DNA of 64,000 bases from Hymenobacter sp. GOD-10R (GTDB lineage Bacteria; Bacteroidota; Bacteroidia; Cytophagales; Hymenobacteraceae), in assembly GCF_035609205.1 (NCBI RefSeq), contig NZ_CP141184.1, positions 2,694,501-2,758,500 on the forward strand. The letters are read 5' to 3'. A program made the position numbers and the translations under genes. Positions 42,635 to 51,678 of this stretch are shown here, one piece after another. The notes beneath the pieces are model-generated. The model had not been told where the DNA came from. It saw only the letters and a list, made by a program, of their open reading frames with translations, and did no database searches. Numbering within the stretch: the stretch's first letter is position 1; each line of letters opens with the position of its first letter.

Positions 42635-44035
42635 TTAGTACCCAGCGTTTTGTGTCAGCGCGGCATCGACTTGAATCTGGCTGATCGGGATGGGCAGCAG
42701 CAGGCGAAAGGAGGGCAGCGCGGTTGTGTTATTCAATGGGTCTTTGAAGACCGCCGTGGCGCGGCCCGTGCGTGCTAGGTCGAACCAGCGGTGCGGCTCC
42801 AGAGCAAACTCCAAGCGCCGCTCGTTTTCAATAGCTAGCAAAATGTCGCTTTGCGAAGCGGCGGTGCTGGCAGCTAGGCCAGCGCGGGTGCGCACGGCGT
42901 TCAGGTCGGCTAGGGCGCCGGAGAGCTTGTTCTGCTGAGCCCGCGCCTCGGCCCGAATCAGGTACAACTCGGCGATGCGGAAGATGTAGCTAGGGTCGGA
43001 CCCGGGGCTGCGGTAGTAGAGATTACCGTACCAAGTGGTGCTGTTCACGCTGGAAATGAGCGTGCTACGGCCGTTCGGCGTGTTGTTGGGCGCCGTAGTC
43101 AGCAGGTTCACCAACTCATTATTGGGAGCCCACTGCCGGGTGCCGCCGTTGGCCGTGGGTTGCCACTGCCCCCGGTGGCCGTTTACCTCCGTGGTGCCAT
43201 TATAGAAAAGCTCAAACACGGACTCACGCGTGCCGCGGACGTTGTTGGCAAACCACGCGTTAAAAGGCGCTACCAACTGGTAATTAGCATTGTCGCTGAT
43301 GAGGCGGGTGGCGTAGTCTTCGGCCGCGGCCCAGTTACCCTGGTACAAATACAACCTAGCTTTCAGTGCCCACGCGGTTTTGCGAGTAGCTCGGTAGCGG
43401 TCAGCGGTTTGCACCGTGGTTGGGTTGGGCAAAAGCGGCTCGGCGGTTTCTAAGTCGCTGAGCGCTTGGGCATAGGTTTCGGCTTGGGTAGCGCGGGCAA
43501 TGCCTTGGTTGGAAGTGGCCGTGAGCGTAGGCTGCGTGATAATCGGAACCCCGCCGAACGTGCGAGCTAGGTCGAAGTAGGCCAGGGCCCGGATAAAATA
43601 CGCTTCGCCGAGGTACTGATTGCGCAGCGCATCCGTCAGCAGCGGGTCGCTCACCTTAGGCACGTTAGTAATGACGTGGTTTGCCCGGTTGATGGTCACG
43701 TAAATGGCCGACCACACGGTACTGATCGTTGAGTTGTCGGCCCGCACGTTGTGGGTGATGAATTCCTGCACCTGCGATTGGGTGCCGGTCCACTGAATAT
43801 CGCCGCCCCCTAGGTAGCCAATCGACTGAAAGCTGGTGCCGTAATAGCCACCGCTCGCCAACGCGCTGTACACGCCATTGAGTGCTGTACTGGCCGATTT
43901 CTGGTCTACAATCGTTTGGTCATCGGCAATGGATTCGCGCGGCGCCACGTCCAAGAACTGCTCGCACGCGCTCAGACTTAAAACCAAGGCGACGGTGGAA
44001 AAAAGCGAGGCTATTTTTAGGTAAGTAAGTGACAT
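42635..44035 (-). CDS. SusD/RagB family outer-membrane lipoprotein
   Basis: 466 residues from the chosen start MSLTYLKIA at 44035. The lipoprotein leader ends LSLSAC with lipidation cysteine C24, followed by EQFLDVAPRESIADDQTI, the usual SusD opening. TPR-like helices follow (AYFIRALAYFDLARTFGGVPIIT, AWALKARLYLYQGNWAAAEDYATRLI). The conserved end is YIFRIAELYLIRAEARAQQNKLSGALADLNAVRTRAGL ... IENERRLEFALEPHRWFDLAR ... RLLLPIPISQIQVDAALTQNAGY. SusD caps the TonB-dependent SusC barrel and captures the ligand at the cell surface. The ligand here is not evident. Confidence 0.95.
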   Translation of the reverse strand: MSLTYLKIASLFSTVALVLSLSACEQFLDVAPRESIADDQTIVDQKSASTALNGVYSALASGGYYGTSFQSIGYLGGGDIQWTGTQSQVQEFITHNVRADNSTISTVWSAIYVTINRANHVITNVPKVSDPLLTDALRNQYLGEAYFIRALAYFDLARTFGGVPIITQPTLTATSNQGIARATQAETYAQALSDLETAEPLLPNPTTVQTADRYRATRKTAWALKARLYLYQGNWAAAEDYATRLISDNANYQLVAPFNAWFANNVRGTRESVFELFYNGTTEVNGHRGQWQPTANGGTRQWAPNNELVNLLTTAPNNTPNGRSTLISSVNSTTWYGNLYYRSPGSDPSYIFRIAELYLIRAEARAQQNKLSGALADLNAVRTRAGLAASTAASQSDILLAIENERRLEFALEPHRWFDLARTGRATAVFKDPLNNTTALPSFRLLLPIPISQIQVDAALTQNAGY

Positions 44036-44089
44036 AGAAGTGGCTGAGTAGCTGAGTGACCGAGTGAATAACTGGTCACTGATCATTGA

Positions 44090-47000
44090 CTAGAAAGTGG
44101 CGTTGATGCCCACTTGCAGACTGCGCGGCTGGGGCGGCGTACCTAGGTCGATGCCTTGCTGGTTGGCGTCGCTGCTGGACGCTGATTCGGGGTCGAGGCC
44201 GGTGTATTTGGTCAGCAGGAACAGGTTGGTGCCTTGGGCGTACACCCGCACCGAGCCGCCGAGTAGGCGCTTGGTCAGGCGCTCGGGAATGGTGTAGCCG
44301 AGGCTCAGGCTGCGCAGGCGCAGGAAAGAGCCGTCTTCGAGCCAGCGGCTGCCGCCGTCGAGGTAGTTGTTCACGTTGATGCCGTCGGGCTTGGGCACGT
44401 CGGTGACGTCGCCGGGCTTCTGCCAGCGCTTTAGGTTGCTGGCGAAAATGACGCGCGCCTCATCCCGCGCCCCACCACCCTCGCCGAAGAAGCGGTTGTG
44501 ATTGTATACTTTGTTGCCGTACTGGAAAGAGAGCAACACGTTGGCATCAAAGCCTTTGTAGGTAATAGAGTTGGTGAGGCCACCGAAGAACTTCGGCCAT
44601 ATATTACCCACAATGTGGCGGTCGGCGGCTGTGATCTTGCCGTCGCTATCTACGTCGCGGTACACGGCGTTGCCGGTTTGCGGGTCCACATACAGTTGCT
44701 CGTAGAGCCAGAACGAGTACAGCGGTGAGCCTTGCTGCTGCAAAATCAGGTCGCGGCTGCCGAACTTAGTCGGGGTAGCTAGCTTCTCAATATTATTGAC
44801 GTTGCTAGCAATGTTGAAGTTGGTGTTCCAAGTGAACTGCTCCTTGCGAATGTTCACCGAGTTCAGCGCAAACTCCACCCCTTTGTTGCTGACCTCCACC
44901 GCGTTGGCCCAGTAAGAGCTGAAGCCCGTCGTGGCCGGTTCGGTCAGCTGAATGAGGCCGTTCTTGGTGTATTTGCGGTAGGCATTGAACTCCAAACCTA
45001 GCCGCCCATCGAAGAAAGCCACGTCTAAGCCGATGTTGGCCTGCGAGGTTTGCTCCCATTTCAAGTCAGGGTTGGAGAGCTGCTGGGGCGCAATGCCTGC
45101 TGAGCCTAGGTAGTTCGAGCCGCCGTTCCACAGCCCGCGGGCCGCGAAGTTGCCGATGCCGTTCTGGTTGCCGGTGAGGCCGTAGCTGGCGCGCAACTTC
45201 AAGTCGCTCAGCACGTGTACGTTTTGCAAGAAGTTCTCCTGCTTGATGCGCCAGGCCGCGCCCACGCTCGGAAAGTAGCCCCACTGGTTCGACTTGCCGA
45301 AGCGCGAGGAGCCGTCGGTGCGGAAACTCACGTTGAGCAAATACCGGTCGTTGAAGTTGTAGTCGGCGCGGCCGAAGAAGGAAGCCAGCCGATAACCCGA
45401 CCAGTTTTGGGTGCTGCTCGTGACGGAAGCCGCCGAAATTTCCTTGAAAGAGTTGTTCGGGAAGCCTGTGCCCTGGGCAAACGTGCGCCCGTTGGTGTCG
45501 CTCTGCAATCCATTGCCCACCACAATACCCAGGCCGTGCTTGCCAAACTGCTGGCGGTAGGTCAGCGTGTTCTCGTTGAGCAAGGAAGTGTATTGCGAGA
45601 CGCTGGACGTAGCTAGCCCACCCACGCCAGCGCCTGCAATCAGGAACGTATTCCAGTATTCCGACTCGTCGTAGTTGTTGTAATCAACCCCAAAGCTGGT
45701 GCGAAACTTCAGGTTCGGCAGCAGCTGCACGTCGCCGTACAGGTTGCCGATGTAGCGCAGGCTGGTAGAGTTGACATCGTAATTATTAACGAGTAACTCG
45801 ACATTGTCGAAGCTAGCCCGACCTACGAGCTGCCCATTAGCATCGTAGGGAGAGAGCAGGGTGGGCGTGTGCAAAGCCGCTTGCAGCAAGCCGCCCGCCG
45901 GACCATCGCCCGCCCGGCCTTCATTACGGTAGGTGCGCGAAAACGAGTTGCTCACTCCAATCTGCACCTTGTCGGAAATCTGCTGATCGAGGTTGACCTT
46001 GAAGCTAGCCCGCTGGAAATCAATGGGACGCAGAATAGACTCCTGCTTCGTATAACCACCCCCAATGTAGTAGCGCGTGCTAGCGCTGCCCCCCGACACC
46101 GACAAATCGTAGTTTTGCAACCGCGCCGTGCGGAACACCTGGCTCAGCCGGTCGTAGGTCGGCTGCTCCTCTGGCAATCCGCGCCCACCCTGCGACACTG
46201 GGCGATACGGCCGGTTCTCGGAGGTGTGCGGCGTGGTGCCGGTGGTGTTCAGCCAGTTTTCGTTCACTAGTGTCGCGTGCTCAGGGCCAGTAGCTAGGTC
46301 CCACAGCTTGGCCGCTTTGGCCCAACCCTCCGATGCGTTCAGGCTGATCTTCGGCTTCTGGTTGAAGTTGCCGCGCTTGGTTGTCACGAGAATGACACCG
46401 TTGGCGCCGCGGGCCCCGTAGAGCGCCGTAGCATCGGCATCCTTCAGAACTTCAATGTTCTCAATATCAGCCGGGTTTAGGTCGGCAATCGGTGAGCTAG
46501 CTTTGCCGCCGGTGCTGATGGTCTGCAGGCTGTTGTTGTTCATGAACACGCCATCCACCACGTACAGCGGCGTATTGGAGCCATTAATGGTGGTGGCGCC
46601 GCGCACCCGCACATTTGTAGCTTGGCCCGGCACCCCGCTGTTCGACGAAATCTGCACGCCGGATACCTTGCCCTGTAACTGCGCATCAAAGCTGCCGACT
46701 GGAATGTCCTTGGTATCTGAAGGGTCTACTTTCACGATGGAGCCCGTCAGATTTTTGCGCTGCTGAGTGCCGTAGCCGACCACTACCACTTCGTTGAGCT
46801 GGCCTTGGTTGGGGGCTAATCGCACGATGAGGCTGCCGTCGCGCCCAGGCGTGACTTCCTGCGACTTATAGCCGATGAATGAGAAAATAAGCGTGGCGTT
46901 TTCCGGCGTTTCGCTCAGCGTAAACGTGCCGTCTTGGTTCGTGGTAGTGCCGGCCGTAGTGCCTTTTACCCGCACCGTCACGCCCGGTAGCGCGGCGCCG

Positions 47001-47134
47001 TTTTCGTCTAATACTTTACCGGTAATAGGACCTGTCGCTGCTAGGTGAAAATAAGGAGCATTGGGAGCAGCCGTGCCGTGAGCCAACGCAGGTAGCCCCA
47101 CGGCCAGTAAAATAAGTGGTACTAGTGATTTCAT
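44090..47134 (-). CDS. SusC/RagA family TonB-linked outer-membrane transporter
   Basis: 1014 residues from the chosen start MKSLVPLILLAVGLPALAHG at 47134 (signal peptide about 1-20). An N-terminal carboxypeptidase-regulatory-like domain (GKVLDENGAALPGVTVRVKGTTAGTTTNQDGTFTL) is followed by the SusC TonB box/plug start (LNEVVVVGYGTQQRKNLTGSI). The plug has the conserved VLKDADATALYGARGANGVILVTTK. A 22-strand barrel with the family end RLTKRLLGGSVRVYAQGTNLFLLTKYTGLDPE ends in VGINATF. It pairs with SusD 54 bp downstream to import an oligomer across the outer membrane. No glycoside hydrolase is directly linked, so the substrate may not be a polysaccharide. Confidence 0.96.
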   Translation of the reverse strand: MKSLVPLILLAVGLPALAHGTAAPNAPYFHLAATGPITGKVLDENGAALPGVTVRVKGTTAGTTTNQDGTFTLSETPENATLIFSFIGYKSQEVTPGRDGSLIVRLAPNQGQLNEVVVVGYGTQQRKNLTGSIVKVDPSDTKDIPVGSFDAQLQGKVSGVQISSNSGVPGQATNVRVRGATTINGSNTPLYVVDGVFMNNNSLQTISTGGKASSPIADLNPADIENIEVLKDADATALYGARGANGVILVTTKRGNFNQKPKISLNASEGWAKAAKLWDLATGPEHATLVNENWLNTTGTTPHTSENRPYRPVSQGGRGLPEEQPTYDRLSQVFRTARLQNYDLSVSGGSASTRYYIGGGYTKQESILRPIDFQRASFKVNLDQQISDKVQIGVSNSFSRTYRNEGRAGDGPAGGLLQAALHTPTLLSPYDANGQLVGRASFDNVELLVNNYDVNSTSLRYIGNLYGDVQLLPNLKFRTSFGVDYNNYDESEYWNTFLIAGAGVGGLATSSVSQYTSLLNENTLTYRQQFGKHGLGIVVGNGLQSDTNGRTFAQGTGFPNNSFKEISAASVTSSTQNWSGYRLASFFGRADYNFNDRYLLNVSFRTDGSSRFGKSNQWGYFPSVGAAWRIKQENFLQNVHVLSDLKLRASYGLTGNQNGIGNFAARGLWNGGSNYLGSAGIAPQQLSNPDLKWEQTSQANIGLDVAFFDGRLGLEFNAYRKYTKNGLIQLTEPATTGFSSYWANAVEVSNKGVEFALNSVNIRKEQFTWNTNFNIASNVNNIEKLATPTKFGSRDLILQQQGSPLYSFWLYEQLYVDPQTGNAVYRDVDSDGKITAADRHIVGNIWPKFFGGLTNSITYKGFDANVLLSFQYGNKVYNHNRFFGEGGGARDEARVIFASNLKRWQKPGDVTDVPKPDGINVNNYLDGGSRWLEDGSFLRLRSLSLGYTIPERLTKRLLGGSVRVYAQGTNLFLLTKYTGLDPESASSSDANQQGIDLGTPPQPRSLQVGINATF

Positions 47135-47298
47135 GTTACGAGAAATTTCCTGACGTGTGTCTAGGCTTGCGTAAGGCTGGTGTGCCTCCCCAACCATTGG
47201 TTGTGCAGGGTTGGAGAGGCGTTAGCAAGGATTATCTAAGCCGTTGCGGCTTGCTTAAGTGCAGCTAACCTTTTGGAATGCAGTATATTGCTGCTTCG

Positions 47299-47559
47299 TT
47301 ATCTGTTGGAAGTGAGCGAGCCACGTCTTCGCAGCCAGCGCGTAAACTGACCTATTTGCGCCTCGCTAGGCGATTCGGTAGCTAGGTTATCCAGCAAGTC
47401 GGCGCGGTGCAGGCCGGCCAGAACTGCCTCTGCATAAGGGAAGCTGTTAAGTGAATGAGCGACTGGGGTAGCAGTCGTGATGGTGTCGTTGGGAGCAATA
47501 AACAGCGACTCATTGGCCGCAAAAACTTCACTCAGAACCTGGTTCATGATGATTGACAT
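47299..47559 (-). CDS. Short protein of unknown function
   Basis: About 86 residues from the chosen start MSIIMNQVLSEVF at 47559. It has a plausible amphipathic pattern (FPYAEAVLAGLHRADLLDNLATESPSEAQIGQFTRWLRRRG) and natural composition, but no family is recognised. It lies 165 bp upstream of susC on the same strand. Could be a real orphan or chance. Confidence 0.4.
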   Translation of the reverse strand: MSIIMNQVLSEVFAANESLFIAPNDTITTATPVAHSLNSFPYAEAVLAGLHRADLLDNLATESPSEAQIGQFTRWLRRRGSLTSNR

Positions 47560-47599
47560 AGCTTGGAAAGGGTAGGAGAGCAGCGACAAGTCACTAGCT

Positions 47600-48640
47600 T
47601 AGTAGCAACTTCTTGTAGCAGGAGGCATGGTAGCGCTCCGTAGTCTGCAATGCGTGAATGCGCTCAGCACAAGTAAGTTGTGCTGGGGTTTAAGTAGGCT
47701 AGACATGGCTAGCCCTAGGTCCGCTCAAGAGCGGTATCCAGCCTAGGTAAGAGGTAATCTTACGGAAGAAGGAATTTTGACTATACCAGGAAGGTAGTTG
47801 CCTAGATAATCTATAGAAAGTAGGGGTTTTGTGCTTTTCCTGTTTCTAGCTTGCCTTCTTGCGCTACTGATTGCTTGTTCACGTGTTGAATAGCTCTGTT
47901 CAAGCCACACCAAAGAAGCAAAGAGAGGCGGAATAGGATTTTTCCGCTAGTATATCGCGATGGATCTTCCACAGACAAGAACTTACCAAGCAAAAGGCAT
48001 GATCGTAGCGGTCCTAACAAATCTTGTTAAGATGCAGGACGCCTCAGCAGAAAGCAGTTCTTCTGTGAGAGAATGATGGCAAAAAAGGAAAAGCGGGGGC
48101 AATCAGCCTCAACAACAACCCATACAACCAGCCATGCTCATACAGACAGCTGTTGCGGACATACCACAACAGCCACGTTGCGAAGCAACGAGCATAGAAG
48201 ATTGAGTGCAGAGTTGTTGGGAGTGATCCACGGCAACTTGTTTTTATATGGTCAGGATTTGGCACCGTTCCGGGTATTCCGGGGGTTGTCGGCGTATCGT
48301 CGAGCCTGTCTCTCCACGCCTCTGTATAAAAACCATCCTTCAACGAGAAGGGATTGATTGCGCCAAAGGTAAACTAGTAAGATTGAGGATTGCAAATAAT
48401 TTTTTATAAAAATGTCAACCCAATGATGAGTAGGAATACACGACAGCGTGTTCGGCACCTGCGCCATTTGCGCCATACCATACCTAAGAAACGGCTTTTC
48501 TAATTAGTAGGGTTATAGCGCTAGCTGTAACCCTACAGGTCGTTCTACGCCGAACGTGCCGTGGCGCATTCCTACAAGCTGTTCAAGATCAGGACTTAAG
48601 AAAATAACATAATCTTGGCAAAAAGCTGCTTTTTTCGACG
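47600..48640. other. 1-kb gap with no convincing gene
   Basis: Several short open frames overlap on both strands, none with family character. A small palindrome (AACCCTACA region near 48508-48538: GGTTATAGCGCTAGCTGTAACC) is visible. Possible remnant of a decayed gene. The right end leads into the promoter of the SAM riboswitch. Confidence 0.5.
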
Positions 48641-48647
48641 CTAGGCC

Positions 48648-48677
48648 TTGCATACTGTTTTTCGCCCTCTATATTTG
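48648..48677 (+). promoter_or_regulatory. Promoter of the SAM riboswitch transcript
   Basis: TTG at 48648-48650, 19-bp spacer, TATATTTG at 48670-48677: an exact Bacteroidota -33/-7 promoter. Transcription would start near 48684, 15 bp before the aptamer. Confidence 0.85.
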
Positions 48678-48698
48678 CGATGCGCTCCTTCACCGGAG

Positions 48699-48813
48699 CA
48701 CTTATCAAGAAAGGCGGAGGGACAGGCCCTATGAAGCCTTAGCAACCAGTAGGAATACCAGGTGCTAAATCCTGTTCTAAGTCGGCTGTGGCCAGCTTAG
48801 GAGAAGATAAGTT
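48699..48813 (+). ncRNA. SAM-I (S-box) riboswitch aptamer
   Basis: Contains the conserved S-box parts in order: P1 5' strand ACTTATC (48700-48706), AAGAAAGGCGGAGGGACAGG, CCCTATGAAGCCTTAGCAAC, GGTGCTAAATCC, and P1 3' strand GATAAGT (48806-48812). It binds S-adenosylmethionine and controls sulfur amino-acid genes. The next gene is a cysteine synthase family enzyme, which fits. A terminator 25 nt later completes the switch. Confidence 0.95.
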
Positions 48814-48837
48814 ATAAGATGCTCATCACGCGGTGCT

Positions 48838-48868
48838 GCTCTTCTGACTTATCGGAAGGGCTTTTTTT
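48838..48868 (+). terminator. Riboswitch-controlled terminator
   Basis: GCTCTTCTG (48838-48846), loop ACTTAT, CGGAAGGGC (48853-48861), then seven T. The segment ACTTATC (48847-48853) inside it is exactly complementary to the aptamer's P1 3' strand GATAAGT. SAM-free RNA can therefore form an antiterminator, while SAM binding frees the terminator. Confidence 0.88.
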
Positions 48869-48956
48869 ATGCTCTTGCGGTAAGCTTTCTTGATCAAGTG
48901 CATACGGGAAAAGGGAGGCGTTTGTCAAACGTGTAAACCCCTCGTATTCCGCTGCT

Positions 48957-50141
48957 ATGTCTGTTGCTACTTGCTCTCCCCGTTCCGTATCTTCTTCGTT
49001 CCTGACTGGTGCTCGTGCTGCTCGGCGCCCAACTGCTGTACATTTCAAAGTGCCGCAAGTAGCTAGCCTAGAAAACTATGCGACTTCGCTATCGAAAAAC
49101 GGCTGTTGTCTTTCGCCGGAGCTGGAAGAAAAATTCAACCACCTCTGGCACCTCGTTGGCAACACGCCTATGCTGGAGCTGCATTATCGCTACCAAGGCC
49201 AGCCGGGCCGCATTTTCGTGAAGTGCGAGCACTACAACCTGACGGGCAGCCTCAAGGACCGCATGGCTCTGTACATTCTGCAAGAGGCGTACAAAAACGG
49301 TGAAATTAAGCCCGGCGACACGATTGTGGAGGCCACCAGCGGCAACACTGGCATTGCCTTCGCCGCCATCGGCAGAGCGCTGGGCCACCCCGTACGCATC
49401 ATCATGCCCGACTGGCTGAGCGCTGAGCGGGTGAACATCATCAAGAGCCTAGGTGCCGAGATTACGCTGATTAGCAAAGTGCAGGGTGGTTTCTTGGGTA
49501 GCATTGCGTTGGCCGAAGAAATTGCTGCTTCCCGCTCCGATATATTTCTTCCCCGGCAGTTTGAGAACAGCTTCAATGCGAAAGCACACGCCAAAACTAC
49601 CGGCGTGGAAATCTGCGCGCAACTGAAGCGGCTAGGTCGCGTACCCGATGCGTTCATTGCTGGCGTGGGCACGGGCGGTACGGTGATGGGGGTGGGCAGC
49701 TACCTGCGCAGCCAAAATTCAAATGTGCGTATCCACCCCCTAGAGCCAGCCGAGTCGCCGACGCTAACTACCGGCTACAAAGTAGGTTCGCACCGTATTC
49801 AGGGCATTTCGGACGAGTTCATTCCCGCCATTGTGAAGCTCGCTGAACTCAACGAGGTGGTGCAGGCAAATGATGGCGATGCTATTCTAGTGGCGCAAAA
49901 GCTAGCTACCGAGCTAGGCCTAGCCGTCGGTATTTCATCAGGGGCAAACGTGATTGGTGCCATCCGGCAAGCAGCTATCCTCGGCCCCGATGCTACTGTG
50001 GTAACGCTATTGTGCGACAGCAACAAGAAGTATCTCAGCACCGATCTGCTCAAGGAAGAGCCGGTGCGCGCAGGTTACTTGGCTCCCGAACTGGAGTTCA
50101 CCCACTATCAACCCATTAGCCGGCTGAGTTTTCCGGTGTAG
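48957..50141 (+). CDS. PLP-dependent cysteine synthase / cystathionine beta-synthase family protein
   Basis: 394 residues. Fold-type II PLP enzyme: PLP lysine in [17 protein letters not shown] (about residue 101), phosphate-binding and substrate loop [19 protein letters not shown] (about 123-141), [15 protein letters not shown] (about 240-254), and SSGANVIGA near the C-terminus. It makes cysteine from O-acetylserine, or cystathionine from homocysteine and serine. Which one is not decided by sequence. A roughly 40-residue N-terminal extension precedes the core ([10 protein letters not shown]). Control by a SAM-I riboswitch (off when SAM is high) points to methionine/cysteine supply. Confidence 0.92.
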   Translation: MSVATCSPRSVSSSFLTGARAARRPTAVHFKVPQVASLENYATSLSKNGCCLSPELEEKFNHLWHLVGNTPMLELHYRYQGQPGRIFVKCEHYNLTGSLKDRMALYILQEAYKNGEIKPGDTIVEATSGNTGIAFAAIGRALGHPVRIIMPDWLSAERVNIIKSLGAEITLISKVQGGFLGSIALAEEIAASRSDIFLPRQFENSFNAKAHAKTTGVEICAQLKRLGRVPDAFIAGVGTGGTVMGVGSYLRSQNSNVRIHPLEPAESPTLTTGYKVGSHRIQGISDEFIPAIVKLAELNEVVQANDGDAILVAQKLATELGLAVGISSGANVIGAIRQAAILGPDATVVTLLCDSNKKYLSTDLLKEEPVRAGYLAPELEFTHYQPISRLSFPV

Positions 50142-50173
50142 CGGGGCTAGCTTTCGCAAGAAGCCTTCTTTTA

Positions 50174-50213
50174 AACGTCATGCTTTGCTCCGGCTCAGCA
50201 TGACGTTCTTTTT
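50174..50213 (+). terminator. Terminator of the cysteine synthase gene, related to the CATGCTGAGC repeats (E10)
   Basis: AACGTCATGCT (50174-50184) pairs with AGCATGACGTT (50197-50207), followed by CTTTTTT. The stem sequence matches the outer arm of element E8 (AACGTCATGCTGAGC). It lies 32 bp after the stop codon. Confidence 0.85.
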
Positions 50214-50317
50214 TGCCTGATTACTGCTTAGCATCTAAATGCTTGCGTAGATAATAATGCGTTTTAGATTTCGGCAGCGTTGTAGATAAACCTAAAACTG
50301 GAGTAGAAGAACCTAGG

Positions 50318-50728
50318 TTATTTTACCATCAGCGTCCGCACATTGCCAGTTTTTTTGTCCACTTCGAAAGCAGCGCGGTTGGGCATGCGGCCTGCCCAGT
50401 CGGTGCGGGGTACCAGCACTTGCCATTGCGTATCGATATCGACGACACTTGCCGAATCGACCACGTAGAGGTTTGCGTTGGGTTGAGCTTTCACGTAGCG
50501 CGCTATGGCTGCACGAGCCGCGGCTTCCGTGAGCGCTGCTGTTTCCGTTGGTGCCGCCGCTTGGGCTGGCATCGTGGCTTCCGCAGGCGTCGCCGCTTGG
50601 GGCGCATCAGCGGTAACCGGTTTTGCTTGTTGACAGCTCATAAGTACAGCCACTATACCCCCTAGAAAGTAGCGCGTTGGCAACGTGTAAAAAGCTGGCG
50701 TACGCAGGGGAGAAGCTAAAAATTTCAT
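50318..50728 (-). CDS. Small lipoprotein of unknown function
   Basis: 136 residues from the chosen start MKFLASPLRT at 50728. The lipobox VAVLMSC gives a lipidation site near residue 32. An alanine/proline/threonine-rich linker follows (about 35-65). The C-terminal domain AARAAIARYVKAQPNANLYVVDSASVVDIDTQWQVLVPRTDWAGRMPNRAAFEVDKKTGNVRTLMV recalls YpeB/PepSY-type or 'conserved hypothetical' beta-meander domains that end 'vdkktG.v..l'. No specific role can be given. Confidence 0.65.
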   Translation of the reverse strand: MKFLASPLRTPAFYTLPTRYFLGGIVAVLMSCQQAKPVTADAPQAATPAEATMPAQAAAPTETAALTEAAARAAIARYVKAQPNANLYVVDSASVVDIDTQWQVLVPRTDWAGRMPNRAAFEVDKKTGNVRTLMVK

Positions 50729-50889
50729 AAAAAGGACTGGCAATGAGTCGGTTGGTGAAGTACGGCGCTATCGGCGCGGCCACAAGATACAGCTTCCGCA
50801 GTAGTCGTCTTTTCAGCAAGAGGCATGCGGAAGCTAGGATAGTTAGCCTTCTGCCTTCCACCGCAACAAAAGTCTTCAGCCGTGCCGCG

Positions 50890-51408
50890 CTACGCCTGCC
50901 GCAGTAATAGGCGCAACGAGAGGACGCCCAGCAACAGAATAGCCGCCGCGAAACACCCGACTACTACAGCCCACAGGCTGCGAGGCACCGTCGACTTGGG
51001 AGCCGGCCGCAGCAAAAGCAGTGGTAATACCACCGGAGCTAGGGTTTGGGGGATGGTAGCGCCCGCTAGCAACTCGCACACGCCCACCGCGCAGGCCAAC
51101 AGCGTCCCGGCGCCCAGTGCAAGCTGTTGCCAGAAGGGAAGAACCGGCATCGAAAACGGTTGCCACTGGTTCGGGTCGGTGGGAGCGATACGGCGGGCTG
51201 TTTTGGGGCGGGCGCCGCGGCGGTTGAACTCACTCAGCCGTCGGTTGACGTCTTTGCGGAGCCGAATCAGGGTAAACACCGCCACCACTACCACCAGGAA
51301 CGTCGAGACGGCAAAGACAATCAGCAGCGGAACCAAGTGTTCTTGCTGGCCAGGAACGGCCGCCATAAGTAGAACCGAAGAAAACGCGGGCAGACTGAGA
51401 TTCATCAC
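50890..51408 (-). CDS. Small membrane protein of unknown function
   Basis: 172 residues. Three predicted helices: LVPLLIVFAVSTFLVVVVAVFTLI (about 25-48), QLALGAGTLLACAVGVCELLAGA (about 95-117) and SLWAVVVGCFAAAILLLGVLSLRLLL (about 143-168), with a basic cytoplasmic loop between the first and second (RLRKDVNRRLSEFNRRGARPKTARR). No family recognised. It is followed by the lipoprotein gene on the same strand. Confidence 0.65.
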   Translation of the reverse strand: MMNLSLPAFSSVLLMAAVPGQQEHLVPLLIVFAVSTFLVVVVAVFTLIRLRKDVNRRLSEFNRRGARPKTARRIAPTDPNQWQPFSMPVLPFWQQLALGAGTLLACAVGVCELLAGATIPQTLAPVVLPLLLLRPAPKSTVPRSLWAVVVGCFAAAILLLGVLSLRLLLRQA

Positions 51409-51610
51409 GTGGAAAATACGCTTTTAAGGCGTTAGTCGTATGGTGTCAAGCAAAGAGGCATTCGCGCAGAAGCAGCATGCCTACCGTAAGAACGTTGGCT
51501 GGTCGCATTCTATTCTGTAACCACTCGCGCGTAACTACGTGCGCTAATTTCCTCTTGAATACTAACACACAAGAGGTCGAATTAGTGGAAGAAGTTGGTG
51601 ATTATCCGCA

Positions 51611-51649
51611 TAAAAAAGCCCCCAACCAAATCGGTCAGAGGCTTTTCGG
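51611..51649 (-). terminator. Terminator after the pectin operon
   Basis: On the minus strand: GCCTCTGACCGATTTGGTTG...GGC followed by TTTTTTATG. Outer pairs AAAAGCC/GGCTTTT and inner ACC/GGT are visible. It lies 30 bp past the GH105/88 stop. Confidence 0.65.
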
Positions 51650-51678
51650 AGTAGAGTGGCTAGGAAAACGTAGTAGGG

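Noticed and set aside
47811..48020. 69-codon leftward open frame
   Set aside because: No family character, no promoter and atypical composition.
48044..48357. Overlapping open frames on both strands in the gap before the SAM riboswitch
   Set aside because: Each codes for about 95 residues with uneven composition and no recognisable family, and they overlap each other. I treat the region as empty.
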